35,188 nt of DNA from Gemmatimonadota bacterium (lineage in GTDB: Bacteria > Gemmatimonadota > Gemmatimonadetes > Gemmatimonadales > Gemmatimonadaceae). The notes beneath the pieces are model-generated. The model saw only the letters and a list, made by a program, of their open reading frames with translations. It did not search any database and was not told the origin of the DNA. How positions within the stretch are numbered: the stretch's first letter is position 1; each line of letters starts with the position of its first letter. Made by a program: the position numbers and the translations under genes. This document shows positions 1 to 9,357 of this stretch, piece by piece. Where the stretch lies: assembly GCA_025358315.1 (NCBI GenBank), contig JANYKA010000156.1, positions 1-35,188 on the forward strand. Direction: 5' to 3'.

Positions 1-42
1 ACCAGTCTCGCACTCAGCACTCATACTCCCACTCAACACTCA
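1..42. repeat. Family 1 palindromic element, copy 1: L-end fragment, truncated by the window start
   Basis: accagtctcgcactcagcactcatactcccactcaacactca matches the outer arm of the other copies. Confidence 0.88.
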
Positions 43-882
43 GCTCTTGTACACCCGGAGGAGTCCAGCAAATTCGGAAGCCCCCAACACCTCCGGCCGT
101 AACGTCGGTTCAATTCCGGCTCGTTCTAACAAGCCAGCCGCCGCCACTGCATCCAACTTCCAATATTCCCGCACCACCCGAATCATCTGCTTCCGGCGAA
201 ATCCGAACGCGCCGATCACCATCGCGCGAAACGCTGCTTCTTCGTCGGCGGTAATCAACGGAGTGTCGAGCGGAGTAATGCGCAGCACGGCACTCTCCAC
301 CGATGGCACCGGCACAAACGCACCGGCCGCAACACGAAAGAGCAGCTCGGCCCGCGCCACCGCTTGCACATTCACCGACAATGCGCCGTAGGCCTCACTC
401 CCGGCCGTCGCGACGACACGTTCGGCGACCTCGCGCTGCACGAGATACACGGCCCTGAGCGGCCGAGGGCGCTGGAGCGCGTGAAAAATAATTGGCGTAG
501 TAATGTTGTACGGCACATTCCCGACGAGCAGAAACGGCCCGCCGGCGGCGGCGGCCAGATCGACTTCGAGCACATCATTCTGAATGACTTGCACGCGCGC
601 GTCACCGGCGTACTTCGCGGCGAGCATTGGCGCGAGATCGCGATCGAGCTCAATCGCGATCAATCGCCCGCAGCGCGAGAGCAACTGCTCGGTGAGCGAT
701 CCGCGCCCTGGGCCAATCTCGACGACCGTATCAGTCGGCGCGATGTCCAACGCGTCGGCAATGCGACCAAGTATCCGCGGGTCAGTAAGAAAGTGTTGGC
801 CGAGCCGCTTGCGGGCGTGCGGGAATTTCTCTTTCGGCGTTTTTGGTTCGGGTGCTTCCCTTCTTCCCTGGCGACGGCTCAC
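40..882 (-). CDS. rsmA: 16S rRNA (adenine1518/1519-N6)-dimethyltransferase RsmA/KsgA
   Basis: Translation has GQHFLTD, VVEIGPGRGSLTEQLL and NVPYNITTPI motifs typical of KsgA; stop TGA at 40-42 (minus). Confidence 0.96.
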   Translation of the reverse strand: MSRRQGRREAPEPKTPKEKFPHARKRLGQHFLTDPRILGRIADALDIAPTDTVVEIGPGRGSLTEQLLSRCGRLIAIELDRDLAPMLAAKYAGDARVQVIQNDVLEVDLAAAAGGPFLLVGNVPYNITTPIIFHALQRPRPLRAVYLVQREVAERVVATAGSEAYGALSVNVQAVARAELLFRVAAGAFVPVPSVESAVLRITPLDTPLITADEEAAFRAMVIGAFGFRRKQMIRVVREYWKLDAVAAAGLLERAGIEPTLRPEVLGASEFAGLLRVYKS

Positions 883-2174
883 GAGCGCAGCACCACCAGC
901 GCCTGATCGTCGGCCGGCGGTACGGTGCCCATATGGCCTTCGAGCAACGCGAAGACTCCATCCACAATCCGCGATGGCGCTTCGGCGCGGCGGGCCCGGA
1001 CCACGTCCAGTACCCGCGTTTCGCCAAGCACAGCGCCCGTGTCATCACGGGCATCGCTGATGCCGTCGGTAAAGAGCAGCAACAGATCGCTCCCACAATG
1101 CCACGGTCGCGTCACCGACTTCGGCGTGCGCGATCCGAGCCCCAGCGGCGGGTCGTTGGCGGTCAGACGGTCGGCGGTGCCATCGGCGGCAATAACAAAC
1201 GCGTGCGGATGGCCGGTGTTTGCGTACCGCAGTTCACCTTTGGCCGGATCAATCACCACATAACACAGCGACAGAAACATTTCGGTTTGACGAAGCTCAT
1301 CATTGAGTGACGCCAACAGCGCCGCCACCGTCTCACCCGGATCAGCCGTCGCCTGCGCGTGAATCGCCATCGCGCTCATCGTCAGCGCCATGATGAGCGC
1401 CGCCTGATAGCCGTGACTCGACACATCGCCGATGAGCACACCCGTCCGCCCCTCGGCGAGCTTGAACAAATGATAGAAGTCACCGCCCACACTCTGCGCC
1501 GGTTCCACGCGCGCCGCGCACGTGGCTTGCGGCGCCACAACATCCGGCGATGGCAACAATCGCATTTGTAAATCATGTGCGAGCTGCATCTCGTGGGCGA
1601 GGCGTTCCTGGGCCATCGACGCCCGCACAAGATTGTCAATCTGAATTGCCGTACCGATCTGCGTGGCGATCGCGGCAACGAGCTTCTGGTCACCGGCCGT
1701 GAATGGCTGCCCCACTTTGCGGCCGCTCAGCGTCAGCACGCCGAGCGGCACCCCGCCCTGCGGCGTCGTCCAGATGATCGGCACCACCAACAGTGCGCCC
1801 CGCCGTACCGCTCCATCGTCAGGCGACCCAACCGCCTGTTCGGCGACGAGCACCGGATGATGCGCGCGAAACACGGTCGCCACCGAACTCGAATCACTGT
1901 CAATCGCGATCGCCTTCACCGAGTCCATATCAGCACCGAGCACCGCCACCGGTTGCAACAACCCACGCGCCGCATCGTGAACAAACACGGCCGCCAGCTC
2001 CGCCCGGACCGTCTCGGTGATCTCCGTGAGAATCGTCCGCGCTGCGTCGGCAAGCTTTACCGTGCGGCCGAGTATCTCCCCGATCGAATACAGGAGATTG
2101 ATTTCCTCCCAACTCTCGGCAAGTTGCTCGGCGGCGAGTGCGGCCTCGCGTTGAGCCCGCTCAAGGTCGTTCAC
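879..2174 (-). CDS. GAF-domain + PP2C/SpoIIE-type serine phosphatase (RsbU-like)
   Basis: N-terminal GAF-like region, then SVGGDFYHLF, GVLIGDVSSHGYQAALIMA, YANTGHPHAFV and LLLLFTDGISDARD motifs; 4-nt overlap with rsmA. Confidence 0.92.
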   Translation of the reverse strand: MNDLERAQREAALAAEQLAESWEEINLLYSIGEILGRTVKLADAARTILTEITETVRAELAAVFVHDAARGLLQPVAVLGADMDSVKAIAIDSDSSSVATVFRAHHPVLVAEQAVGSPDDGAVRRGALLVVPIIWTTPQGGVPLGVLTLSGRKVGQPFTAGDQKLVAAIATQIGTAIQIDNLVRASMAQERLAHEMQLAHDLQMRLLPSPDVVAPQATCAARVEPAQSVGGDFYHLFKLAEGRTGVLIGDVSSHGYQAALIMALTMSAMAIHAQATADPGETVAALLASLNDELRQTEMFLSLCYVVIDPAKGELRYANTGHPHAFVIAADGTADRLTANDPPLGLGSRTPKSVTRPWHCGSDLLLLFTDGISDARDDTGAVLGETRVLDVVRARRAEAPSRIVDGVFALLEGHMGTVPPADDQALVVLRS

Positions 2175-2605
2175 GCGACGCCGCGCAGGAGAATCAGCCG
2201 CACCACGTTGCCGCCGTCGGAGAATCGCTCGACATGATCCATCAGCCGCCGCATCAAAAACAGCCCGCGGCCATCCTCCAACATCATATGATCGGGCGTC
2301 GTCGGGTCGGCCGTGCAGGCGTCGAGATCAAAGCCCTGCCCTTCGTCGCGTACTTCGAGCACGAGGCGGCTCGAATCCACTTCGGCGTGCACGTGCACGG
2401 AGCGCGCGGCGTCGTCGAGATTACCACGCAAAATGGCATTCGACAGCGCTTCGGTCAGGGCCACCGGCACATTGAGCGCGAGGTGGCGGCGCGGAAAAGC
2501 GTGCACTTCACAACGACGCACCACTTGCTGCACGATCCCTTCGATGTATTGAACATCACTGGGAATGCGGAAATCCAGAGCTTGCTCATCCACGCGCACA
2601 TCCAC
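2171..2605 (-). CDS. RsbW/SpoIIAB-like anti-sigma factor, HATPase_c kinase
   Basis: PVALTEALSNAILRGN N-box, VRDEGQGFD and DGRGLFLMRRLMD. The ORF track extends to 2725, but a GTG at 2603-2605 just after the STAS stop is a more plausible start. Confidence 0.82.
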   Translation of the reverse strand: MDVRVDEQALDFRIPSDVQYIEGIVQQVVRRCEVHAFPRRHLALNVPVALTEALSNAILRGNLDDAARSVHVHAEVDSSRLVLEVRDEGQGFDLDACTADPTTPDHMMLEDGRGLFLMRRLMDHVERFSDGGNVVRLILLRGVA

Positions 2606-2606
2606 T

Positions 2607-2939
2607 CTAGAAACTCTCGAGAGCGCGCTCGCGGGTTTCGGAGATCTGGAAGAGCGTGTCGAGCTTCGTGAGTTCGAATAGTGTCTGCAAATCGTCACTG
2701 AGATTCGCCAGCCGCAGCTCACCACCCATCTCGCGGATCTTCTTGGCGAGCGACACCAGCACGCCGAGTCCGGAACTGTCGATGTACCCGGTCCGCGCGA
2801 AATCGACGAGCACTTTGCGGGTGCCCTTGTCCAGATCGTCGAGTACCATCTGCTTCAGCGCCTGGCGATTGCCGACGATGAGCTGGCCTTCGATTTCGAT
2901 GATCGTGATGTCGCCTTGTTTCGAAGCAGTAAAGCTCAT
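2607..2939 (-). CDS. STAS-domain anti-sigma factor antagonist (RsbV/SpoIIAA-like)
   Basis: MSFTASKQGDITIIEIEGQLIVGNR...YIDSSGLGVLVSLAKKIREMGGELRLANLSDDLQTLFELTKLDTLF; start ATG at 2937-2939, a shorter ORF than in the track. Confidence 0.9.
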   Translation of the reverse strand: MSFTASKQGDITIIEIEGQLIVGNRQALKQMVLDDLDKGTRKVLVDFARTGYIDSSGLGVLVSLAKKIREMGGELRLANLSDDLQTLFELTKLDTLFQISETRERALESF

Positions 2940-2958
2940 TGTTGCTGCTCTCCGTGCA

Positions 2959-3960
2959 TCAGGGGCGTTTCTGGAGCGCCATAATGGCCGCGACGTGAAA
3001 GATGGCGTCCGCATCAGCGCCGCGCGAGAGATCAGACACCGGTTTGGCGATTCCCTGAAGGATTGGGCCGATCGCCGAGCCGCCCGACAGTCGCTCCGAC
3101 AGCTTATAGGCGATGTTGCCGGCGTCGAGCGAGGGGAAAACCAGCACATTTGCCCGGCCAGCCACACTGCTCCCCGGGGCTTTGCGATCTGCCACGGCGG
3201 GGATCAACGCGGCATCACCCTGCAGCTCGCCGTCGACAGCAAGCATCGGCGCACGCTCGCGGATCAACACCAGCGCGTCACGAACGAGGGCAATCGATCC
3301 GGTTGAGCCGCCCGATCCTTTAGTACTGTACGACAGCAGCGCCACCCGTGGCTCGTCGCCGACAATCACCCGCCGCGCATCGGCGGCGGCAATCGCGATG
3401 TCGGCAAGTTGGTCGGCGGTCGGCTGCGGCACCACGGCGCAATCGGTGTAGGTCAACACTTCGGTGTCGGCCGCAGCAGCGCCGTTGCGAAATCCCGGCA
3501 CGCACAAATAAAACGCACTCGACACCGTGCGCACGCCCGGCGCCGGACCAATCAGCCAGAGCGCATAGCGAATCACATCGGCAGTCACACGCACTGCACC
3601 AGCGACCGATGCGTCCACATCACCGGTATGCAACAAATACGTCGCAAAGACGAGCGGATCGCGGGCCAGTCGCGCCGCGTCCTCCGCACTCAGATTGTGC
3701 TTCGACCGAAGGTTGACGAGCAGCGCCGTCAATATCTCGGCACGCGGATCGGTGGAGGGATCAATACATTCGAGTCCCGACGCTACGGCAGCTGCCTGCC
3801 CCTGTTTTGCGGCGGGGTCAAGCACCAATACCGGAGTGGCGACACCTTCGCGCTCCAACCGTGCCGCCGCTTCGAGTATCCGCGGGTCTGCGGCCTCGGA
3901 GAACGCGATGCGCGCGCCAAGGCGCGCCGCCCGCACGCTCAACTGCTCGAGAAAACTCAC
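2959..3960 (-). CDS. pta: phosphate acetyltransferase
   Basis: PTA_PTB family features: [55 protein letters not shown]. Confidence 0.92.
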   Translation of the reverse strand: MSFLEQLSVRAARLGARIAFSEAADPRILEAAARLEREGVATPVLVLDPAAKQGQAAAVASGLECIDPSTDPRAEILTALLVNLRSKHNLSAEDAARLARDPLVFATYLLHTGDVDASVAGAVRVTADVIRYALWLIGPAPGVRTVSSAFYLCVPGFRNGAAAADTEVLTYTDCAVVPQPTADQLADIAIAAADARRVIVGDEPRVALLSYSTKGSGGSTGSIALVRDALVLIRERAPMLAVDGELQGDAALIPAVADRKAPGSSVAGRANVLVFPSLDAGNIAYKLSERLSGGSAIGPILQGIAKPVSDLSRGADADAIFHVAAIMALQKRP

Positions 3961-4451
3961 GTGGCGGGCATGCCTTCGAATTTCTTCTTGAGCGCGGTCG
4001 CGACTACAGGATGCACAAGACTCGTCACATCGCCATTGAACCGCGCCACTTCGCGCACCAGGCTGGAACTGATATAGGTCGTATCGAGCGACGGCACCAT
4101 GAACACCGTCTCCACATCGGGCGAGAGGTGCCGGTTCATCAGTGCCATTTGATATTCATATTCAAAGTCGCTCGCCGCCCGCAACCCACGGATAATCATC
4201 TTCACTTTTTGCGACTTGGCGAACTCGATGAGCAGTCCCTTGAAATGCACGACTTCGACGCGCGGATCATTCTCCGCCGCGGCGCGAATCAACGCCACGC
4301 GTTCTTCAATAGAGAACAGCGGCTGCTTGGACGCACTGGTCGCCACCGCAACCACCAGCCGATCAACGAACGACAGACTGCGCCGGATCAGATCGGCGTG
4401 GCCGTTGGTGATCGGATCGAAACTTCCGGCGTACATCGCGACATTTGGCAT
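3957..4451 (-). CDS. coaD: pantetheine-phosphate adenylyltransferase
   Basis: [20 protein letters not shown] and [15 protein letters not shown] motifs; length 164 aa. Confidence 0.96.
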   Translation of the reverse strand: MPNVAMYAGSFDPITNGHADLIRRSLSFVDRLVVAVATSASKQPLFSIEERVALIRAAAENDPRVEVVHFKGLLIEFAKSQKVKMIIRGLRAASDFEYEYQMALMNRHLSPDVETVFMVPSLDTTYISSSLVREVARFNGDVTSLVHPVVATALKKKFEGMPAT

Positions 4452-4462
4452 TCAGTGGTCAC

Positions 4463-4987
4463 TCACAGTCGGTAAAAAGTGATTGCGGTAGCGCCATAGC
4501 GGCGGGTGTCAGCAGGAGAACCACCATCGGGCATTGCCAGTCGCGCTTCGTGCTCCACTCCAAAGATCGTCGCAAATGGCTCGGCGAGCCAGAGCTTGGC
4601 CAAAGCCACGGCCAGTTCCTGCCGGTACGGCGGATCGGCAAAGGCCACGTCGTATGGCTCCGCTCGTGCACCCTCGGCGAATTTCACGGCATCGTCTCTG
4701 TGAATCCTACAGCGCTCTCCGGCGCCCAGCAGGGCGACATTGCTTTCCAGTACGCGTATCGTGCGGGGATCGTCCTCGACGAAATCCACGAACCCCGCCC
4801 CTCGGGAAAGTGCCTCGAGCCCCAGCGCGCCGGATCCGGCGCAGAGGTCCAATACCCGAGCCCCCGGCAGACTTCCGTGCACGATGCTCATCCATGCCTC
4901 GCGCACCCGATCGGCCGTCGGCCGTACGGCATCGGTTTTCGGTGCCGCAATGAGACGGCCTCGCCAGGCGCCGGCAATTATTCTCAC
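4463..4987 (-). CDS. rsmD: 16S rRNA (guanine966-N2)-methyltransferase
   Basis: MRIIAGAWRGRLI...RPTADRVREAWMSI, VLDLCAGSGALGLEALSRGA, FADPPY. Confidence 0.94.
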   Translation of the reverse strand: MRIIAGAWRGRLIAAPKTDAVRPTADRVREAWMSIVHGSLPGARVLDLCAGSGALGLEALSRGAGFVDFVEDDPRTIRVLESNVALLGAGERCRIHRDDAVKFAEGARAEPYDVAFADPPYRQELAVALAKLWLAEPFATIFGVEHEARLAMPDGGSPADTRRYGATAITFYRL

Positions 4988-6732
4988 TTGCTCACCTGAA
5001 AATCGGCCAGCCCGAGTTGCAGCGTCGACTTGCCGCGAAACTCATTGCGCTCAAGCTTGTACGCAACATCGATAATGGCGCCGGGCTGCAGATCGGCCGT
5101 TCGATGCGCCAGCCCCCACCCGACTGCTTCAATATTTTCGTCGCCGTTTTCGATCCGGAACTTCACACCGTCCGCACCAATGCGCGTCGCACCCGTCGCC
5201 ACCCGCACGCGGCGCGCCGCAAACATCGGCCCCGGATTCCCAATGCCAAACGGCTCAAGATGACGTAACAATCGCTCAAGCTCGTCCGTCGCATCGGCCA
5301 GCGGCAACTCCAGGTCAATGCGCAATTCGCGCACAAGATCGTCCGCCGTCAACCGGGCCCGTGCCACCGCGTTGAACCGCTCCACGAATGCCGGAATCTG
5401 CGCTTCGGCCACGGTAAGTCCGGCAGCCGCCCGATGGCCGCCGTGCTTGAGCAACAGATCACCGCATTCTTCGAGCGCCGAGTGCAAATCAAACGCCGGA
5501 ATCGACCGGCCTGATCCCTTCCCGATGCCATCGTGAACGGCAATCATGAACACCGGCCGCGCCGTCTGTTCCACCAGGCGCGACGCAACAATTCCAATGA
5601 CCCCGGCGTGCCAGTCGTTGTCGTGGAGCACAATGCCGTAGGTCGATGTGAGATCCATTTTATCAACGCGGCGCAGCGCCTCATCGAGAATGCGGCGATC
5701 AAGCTCCTGTCGCTCGCGATTCAATTCTTCACAGTGACGGGCGATAGAGTTGGCTTCGTCCTCGCGGTCGGCCAACAGGAGATCCACCCCGCGAAGTGCC
5801 CGGTCGAGCCGACCAAGCGCATTGAGACGCGGCGCCAGAATGTATCCCACCCGGCCGGCGGTGATATCCTTGCCATCAAGTCCGGAACTGCGAATCAGCG
5901 CGCGCAAGCCGGCGCTCTTCGACTCGCTCAGCAGGGCCAACCCGCGGCGGACGAACACGCGATTCTCGCCACGCAACGGAGCGACATCAGCAACAGTCGC
6001 GAGCGCCACCAGATCGAGCATACTGAGCACAACATTTTCGTTGCCGCCGAGTTCACGGGTTAATGCGAGCGCCAGTTTAAAGGCCACGCCAACGGCGGCA
6101 AGATCTTTATCGGGTGATGCATCGTCCACACGCCGGGGATTGAGCACCGCGACCGCCGTCGGCAGCGGCCCGCCCGGCAGATGATGGTCACTGACAATGA
6201 GATCGATCCCCGCCGCCCGCAAACTCTCTGCGGCATCAATGGCGCTCGTCCCGCAATCGCAAGTGAGGACCACCGATGCTCCGGCAGCCACGGCAGCAGC
6301 CACTCCCGCCGGCCCAAGATCATAGCCGTCCGAGCGACGATCAGGAATGAACGGCACCACACGCCCGCCGAGTGTGCGAATCGCCCGGGTCATTAGCGAC
6401 GTCGAGCACATTCCGTCGACGTCGTAGTCACCGTGCACGAGAATTGTTTCGCCGCCGCGGATCGCCCGCGCCAGACGTTCGACCGCTTCACCCATACTCT
6501 TGAGTAACAACGGTTCGTGCAACTGGTCGAGTTGCGGACGCAAATAGCGCTTGGCCTGGGTCGGATCGGAAAGGCCGCGCAACACCAACAGGCGACAGAG
6601 CGGCAGCGGCAGTGAAACCGCCGCCGCGAGCGCCTGCGCCAACCCCTCGTCTGCCGCTGGAGCCGTCGTCCAGCGGCTGTCCGCGCGCCTGCTCACCCCG
6701 GGAAGTACATCAGCACGCCGCACGCCTCGCAC
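4984..6732 (-). CDS. recJ: single-stranded-DNA-specific exonuclease RecJ
   Basis: ILVHGDYDVDGMCSTSLM, IVSDHHLPGG, GGHRAAAGLTV; the true start may lie slightly inside the ORF. Confidence 0.93.
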   Translation of the reverse strand: MRGVRRADVLPGVSRRADSRWTTAPAADEGLAQALAAAVSLPLPLCRLLVLRGLSDPTQAKRYLRPQLDQLHEPLLLKSMGEAVERLARAIRGGETILVHGDYDVDGMCSTSLMTRAIRTLGGRVVPFIPDRRSDGYDLGPAGVAAAVAAGASVVLTCDCGTSAIDAAESLRAAGIDLIVSDHHLPGGPLPTAVAVLNPRRVDDASPDKDLAAVGVAFKLALALTRELGGNENVVLSMLDLVALATVADVAPLRGENRVFVRRGLALLSESKSAGLRALIRSSGLDGKDITAGRVGYILAPRLNALGRLDRALRGVDLLLADREDEANSIARHCEELNRERQELDRRILDEALRRVDKMDLTSTYGIVLHDNDWHAGVIGIVASRLVEQTARPVFMIAVHDGIGKGSGRSIPAFDLHSALEECGDLLLKHGGHRAAAGLTVAEAQIPAFVERFNAVARARLTADDLVRELRIDLELPLADATDELERLLRHLEPFGIGNPGPMFAARRVRVATGATRIGADGVKFRIENGDENIEAVGWGLAHRTADLQPGAIIDVAYKLERNEFRGKSTLQLGLADFQVSK

Positions 6733-7397
6733 AAATCAATTGCGCCAGTGGCGTTCATCACGTGACGACGCTGCATCGGGATCGCCGTATCGCACGCCCC
6801 GCACGACATATCACGCATCGGAAATACTGCTTCGACCCGCTTCCGGCTCCGGATCTTATCGTACTTCGTCAGTAATGGTTTCGGCACATCCTCGGCCAGC
6901 TTCGCCCGCTTCTCACGCGCCACCGCCAGTTCGCCGTCGATTTCGGCGCGCTGACCGGCAACTTCACTGCGGGCCGCCTCTTGTTCGGCCTCGACCTTCT
7001 CGAGCTCCGACTTTTGTGAATTCAGCACCGCGCGAACCTCTTCGAGCCGGCGGTTGAGGCCGAGCAGATCGCTTTCTTCACCTGCCACGATCTTCTTGGC
7101 CGCCTCCATCTGCGCGATGGCGGCCGTGGCCATCTTCATATTCGTTACCGCGTCCATCTGCGTCTGATTGCGCTCGATCAGCAGCTTGTGCTCGGCGATT
7201 TTATCCTTCAAATATGCCTGCTTCTTTTCCTCCGCCGCGACGGCCGCGTTCGACCGCTCCACCGCGTCCACCGACCGCTGTCGCCGCACATCGAGCTCAC
7301 GGATGCGTGGTTCAAATTCGGCGAGGCGCATGTTCAGCCCGTGAATGACCACATCGTCTTCCTGCAACTTTAATAACGCATCAAGATCCGTCGACAC
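6693..7397 (-). CDS. coiled-coil protein with C4-type zinc ribbon (zf-RING_7/CdsZ-like)
   Basis: Long coiled coil followed by MRDMSCGACDTAIPMQRRHVMNATGAIDLCEACGVLMYFPG. Confidence 0.8.
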   Translation of the reverse strand: MSTDLDALLKLQEDDVVIHGLNMRLAEFEPRIRELDVRRQRSVDAVERSNAAVAAEEKKQAYLKDKIAEHKLLIERNQTQMDAVTNMKMATAAIAQMEAAKKIVAGEESDLLGLNRRLEEVRAVLNSQKSELEKVEAEQEAARSEVAGQRAEIDGELAVAREKRAKLAEDVPKPLLTKYDKIRSRKRVEAVFPMRDMSCGACDTAIPMQRRHVMNATGAIDLCEACGVLMYFPG

Positions 7398-7470
7398 TAA
7401 GCCTCCACCATGATTGTTACGTGAACCTGCTGGTGTTCTTGCACTGCATTCCGCTCTTTCATCCGTACGA

Positions 7471-9357
7471 TCATTCGATCATACGTCGCACACTTCTCCA
7501 ACTCCGTCCGCCGAGCGCCGTCAATTCACGCCGCATGATCTCGGACTCGCGCAACAGCGCATCCTTCTCCGCGCCAGTCGCCAGCGGCGTCATGCGTTCG
7601 AGTTCGCCGAGTTTGTCTTGCATCAATCGTTCTTTCAGCAACCGGAGCGCACCGTCGATGGTGGCACGCGGATCGATCACCGCACCCGGCTCGGCAAGAA
7701 GTGCGTCGATCACGCCAACTGCTATTTCGTCAAGCGCCTCGGCCAATTGCTCGGCCGACACTTCCGCACCACGCTCAGCGATCGCATCGTAAATCGAGCG
7801 GAAGACAGGGTCGCGCAGTGCGCCGCGCGGATCGTATTCGTCGATCTCCACTTCCGGATGCGACCCCGCGTCGTCATCGAGGCGTCCAATGCGTTCGATA
7901 ATCTCTTCTATATAAGTGGGATGCAGGAGCATCACGCGTAATACGTCACGCTCCGCTGAACTCTCGGGTGACGATCCGCGATACGGCCCCAGTGGGCGCG
8001 GCGGCGGTGGGGCGTCGGGATCACGGTCGCGCGGCGGCCGTGGGGCTGGGCGCGGTCGTGAGCCGCGGCCGCTGCCGGACGGCACCGCCGACAATTCATG
8101 CACCAGTACGGATCGATCCACACCGGCCGCCGCACTTGCCCGCGCGATATACAACTCCTGAGTGATCTGATCTTTCGTCGAGCGAATCGTCGGCATCAGG
8201 GCATCGAGCGCCCGTCGCTTACGCTGCAAGTCGGCAAACCAGCCGCCGCGCTCGAGCAGTTGCACTTTGCGGTCGAACACGTCGAGACTGTTGGTCAATA
8301 GTTTCTCCATCGCCGCACCGCCGAACTTTGCCACGAAGGTGTCCGGATCCTCACCGTCCGGGAGCACCACCATTCGCACCGTCACGCCGCGCGCGAGCAG
8401 CACGTCAGCGGCCCGGAAGCTTGCCTTTTGCCCTGGGGCGTCGCTGTCGTAGAGCAGGAACGCGGTTTTCGAATTCCGTTCCAACAGTTCGGCCTGACCA
8501 TCCGTGAGCGCTGTGCCCATAGGTGCGACCACAGATTCAATTCCCGCATCCACCATTCGCACCACGTCGAAATATCCCTCGACGAGGATCACCCGCTCGT
8601 CTTTGCGAATCGCACTGCGGGCCGACGAAAGATTGTAGAGCAACTTCCCTTTCGAAAACGCTGGTGACTCCGACGAATTCAAATACTTCGGTTCGCCCGG
8701 TCCGAGCAGTCGCCCGCCAAAGCCGACCGTGTGGCTGGACGTATCGTGAATCGGGAAAATCAACCGGTCACGAAAGCGTGGGCGGGCTTCGTCCTGCTCT
8801 TCACGTTTGACCAGTAGTCCGGCGTCGAGCAACCGCTGGTCATCAAAGCCAAGTCCATTGAGATACTCACGCATCAGTCCGACTTCGCGGGGGGCAAACC
8901 CCAGCGAGAACCGGTCGGCCGTTTCGCGCGTGATGCTGCGCTTGATCAGGTACTCGCGGGCGTGCACACCAACGACGTTCTGCCAGAGCATATCGGAAAA
9001 CCAAGCGGATACGGTCGCGTTCAATTCCCAGAGTGGCTCGCGCGGGTCAGGCCCTTCGCGCCGCTTGTCCACTTCAATGACTTCGATTCCGGCTTTCTCG
9101 CCGACGTACTTCACCGCTTCGACAAAGTTCAACCCCAGCCGCTTCTGCACAAAGTTGAACACACCGCCTTTCTCGCCGCACACAAAGCAGGTGTACCCTT
9201 TGCCCGGTACCACTGAGAAATTATTGTTTGTGCCTTGATGAAATGGGCACGGCCCGCGATACACCGAGCCGGTCTTTTTTAGTCGCACATGTTCGCCAAT
9301 GATCGCGACAATATCCGCGGCCTCGCGCACCTGTTCGACCACCTCGTCGGGAATCAC
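7471..9357 (-). CDS. dnaG: DNA primase
   Basis: CHC2 zinc finger CPFHQG...CFVCGEKGGVFNFV, TOPRIM VEGYFDVVRM, RFRDRLIFPIHD. Confidence 0.96.
   Translation of the reverse strand: MIPDEVVEQVREAADIVAIIGEHVRLKKTGSVYRGPCPFHQGTNNNFSVVPGKGYTCFVCGEKGGVFNFVQKRLGLNFVEAVKYVGEKAGIEVIEVDKRREGPDPREPLWELNATVSAWFSDMLWQNVVGVHAREYLIKRSITRETADRFSLGFAPREVGLMREYLNGLGFDDQRLLDAGLLVKREEQDEARPRFRDRLIFPIHDTSSHTVGFGGRLLGPGEPKYLNSSESPAFSKGKLLYNLSSARSAIRKDERVILVEGYFDVVRMVDAGIESVVAPMGTALTDGQAELLERNSKTAFLLYDSDAPGQKASFRAADVLLARGVTVRMVVLPDGEDPDTFVAKFGGAAMEKLLTNSLDVFDRKVQLLERGGWFADLQRKRRALDALMPTIRSTKDQITQELYIARASAAAGVDRSVLVHELSAVPSGSGRGSRPRPAPRPPRDRDPDAPPPPRPLGPYRGSSPESSAERDVLRVMLLHPTYIEEIIERIGRLDDDAGSHPEVEIDEYDPRGALRDPVFRSIYDAIAERGAEVSAEQLAEALDEIAVGVIDALLAEPGAVIDPRATIDGALRLLKERLMQDKLGELERMTPLATGAEKDALLRESEIMRRELTALGGRSWRSVRRMIE

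Noticed and set aside
364-1310. Long ORFs antisense to conserved genes (e.g. 364-906, 843-1310, 1575-2237, 9492-10604, 23020-23838)
   Set aside because: They mirror strongly supported minus-strand genes; a codon-bias artefact common in GC-rich DNA.
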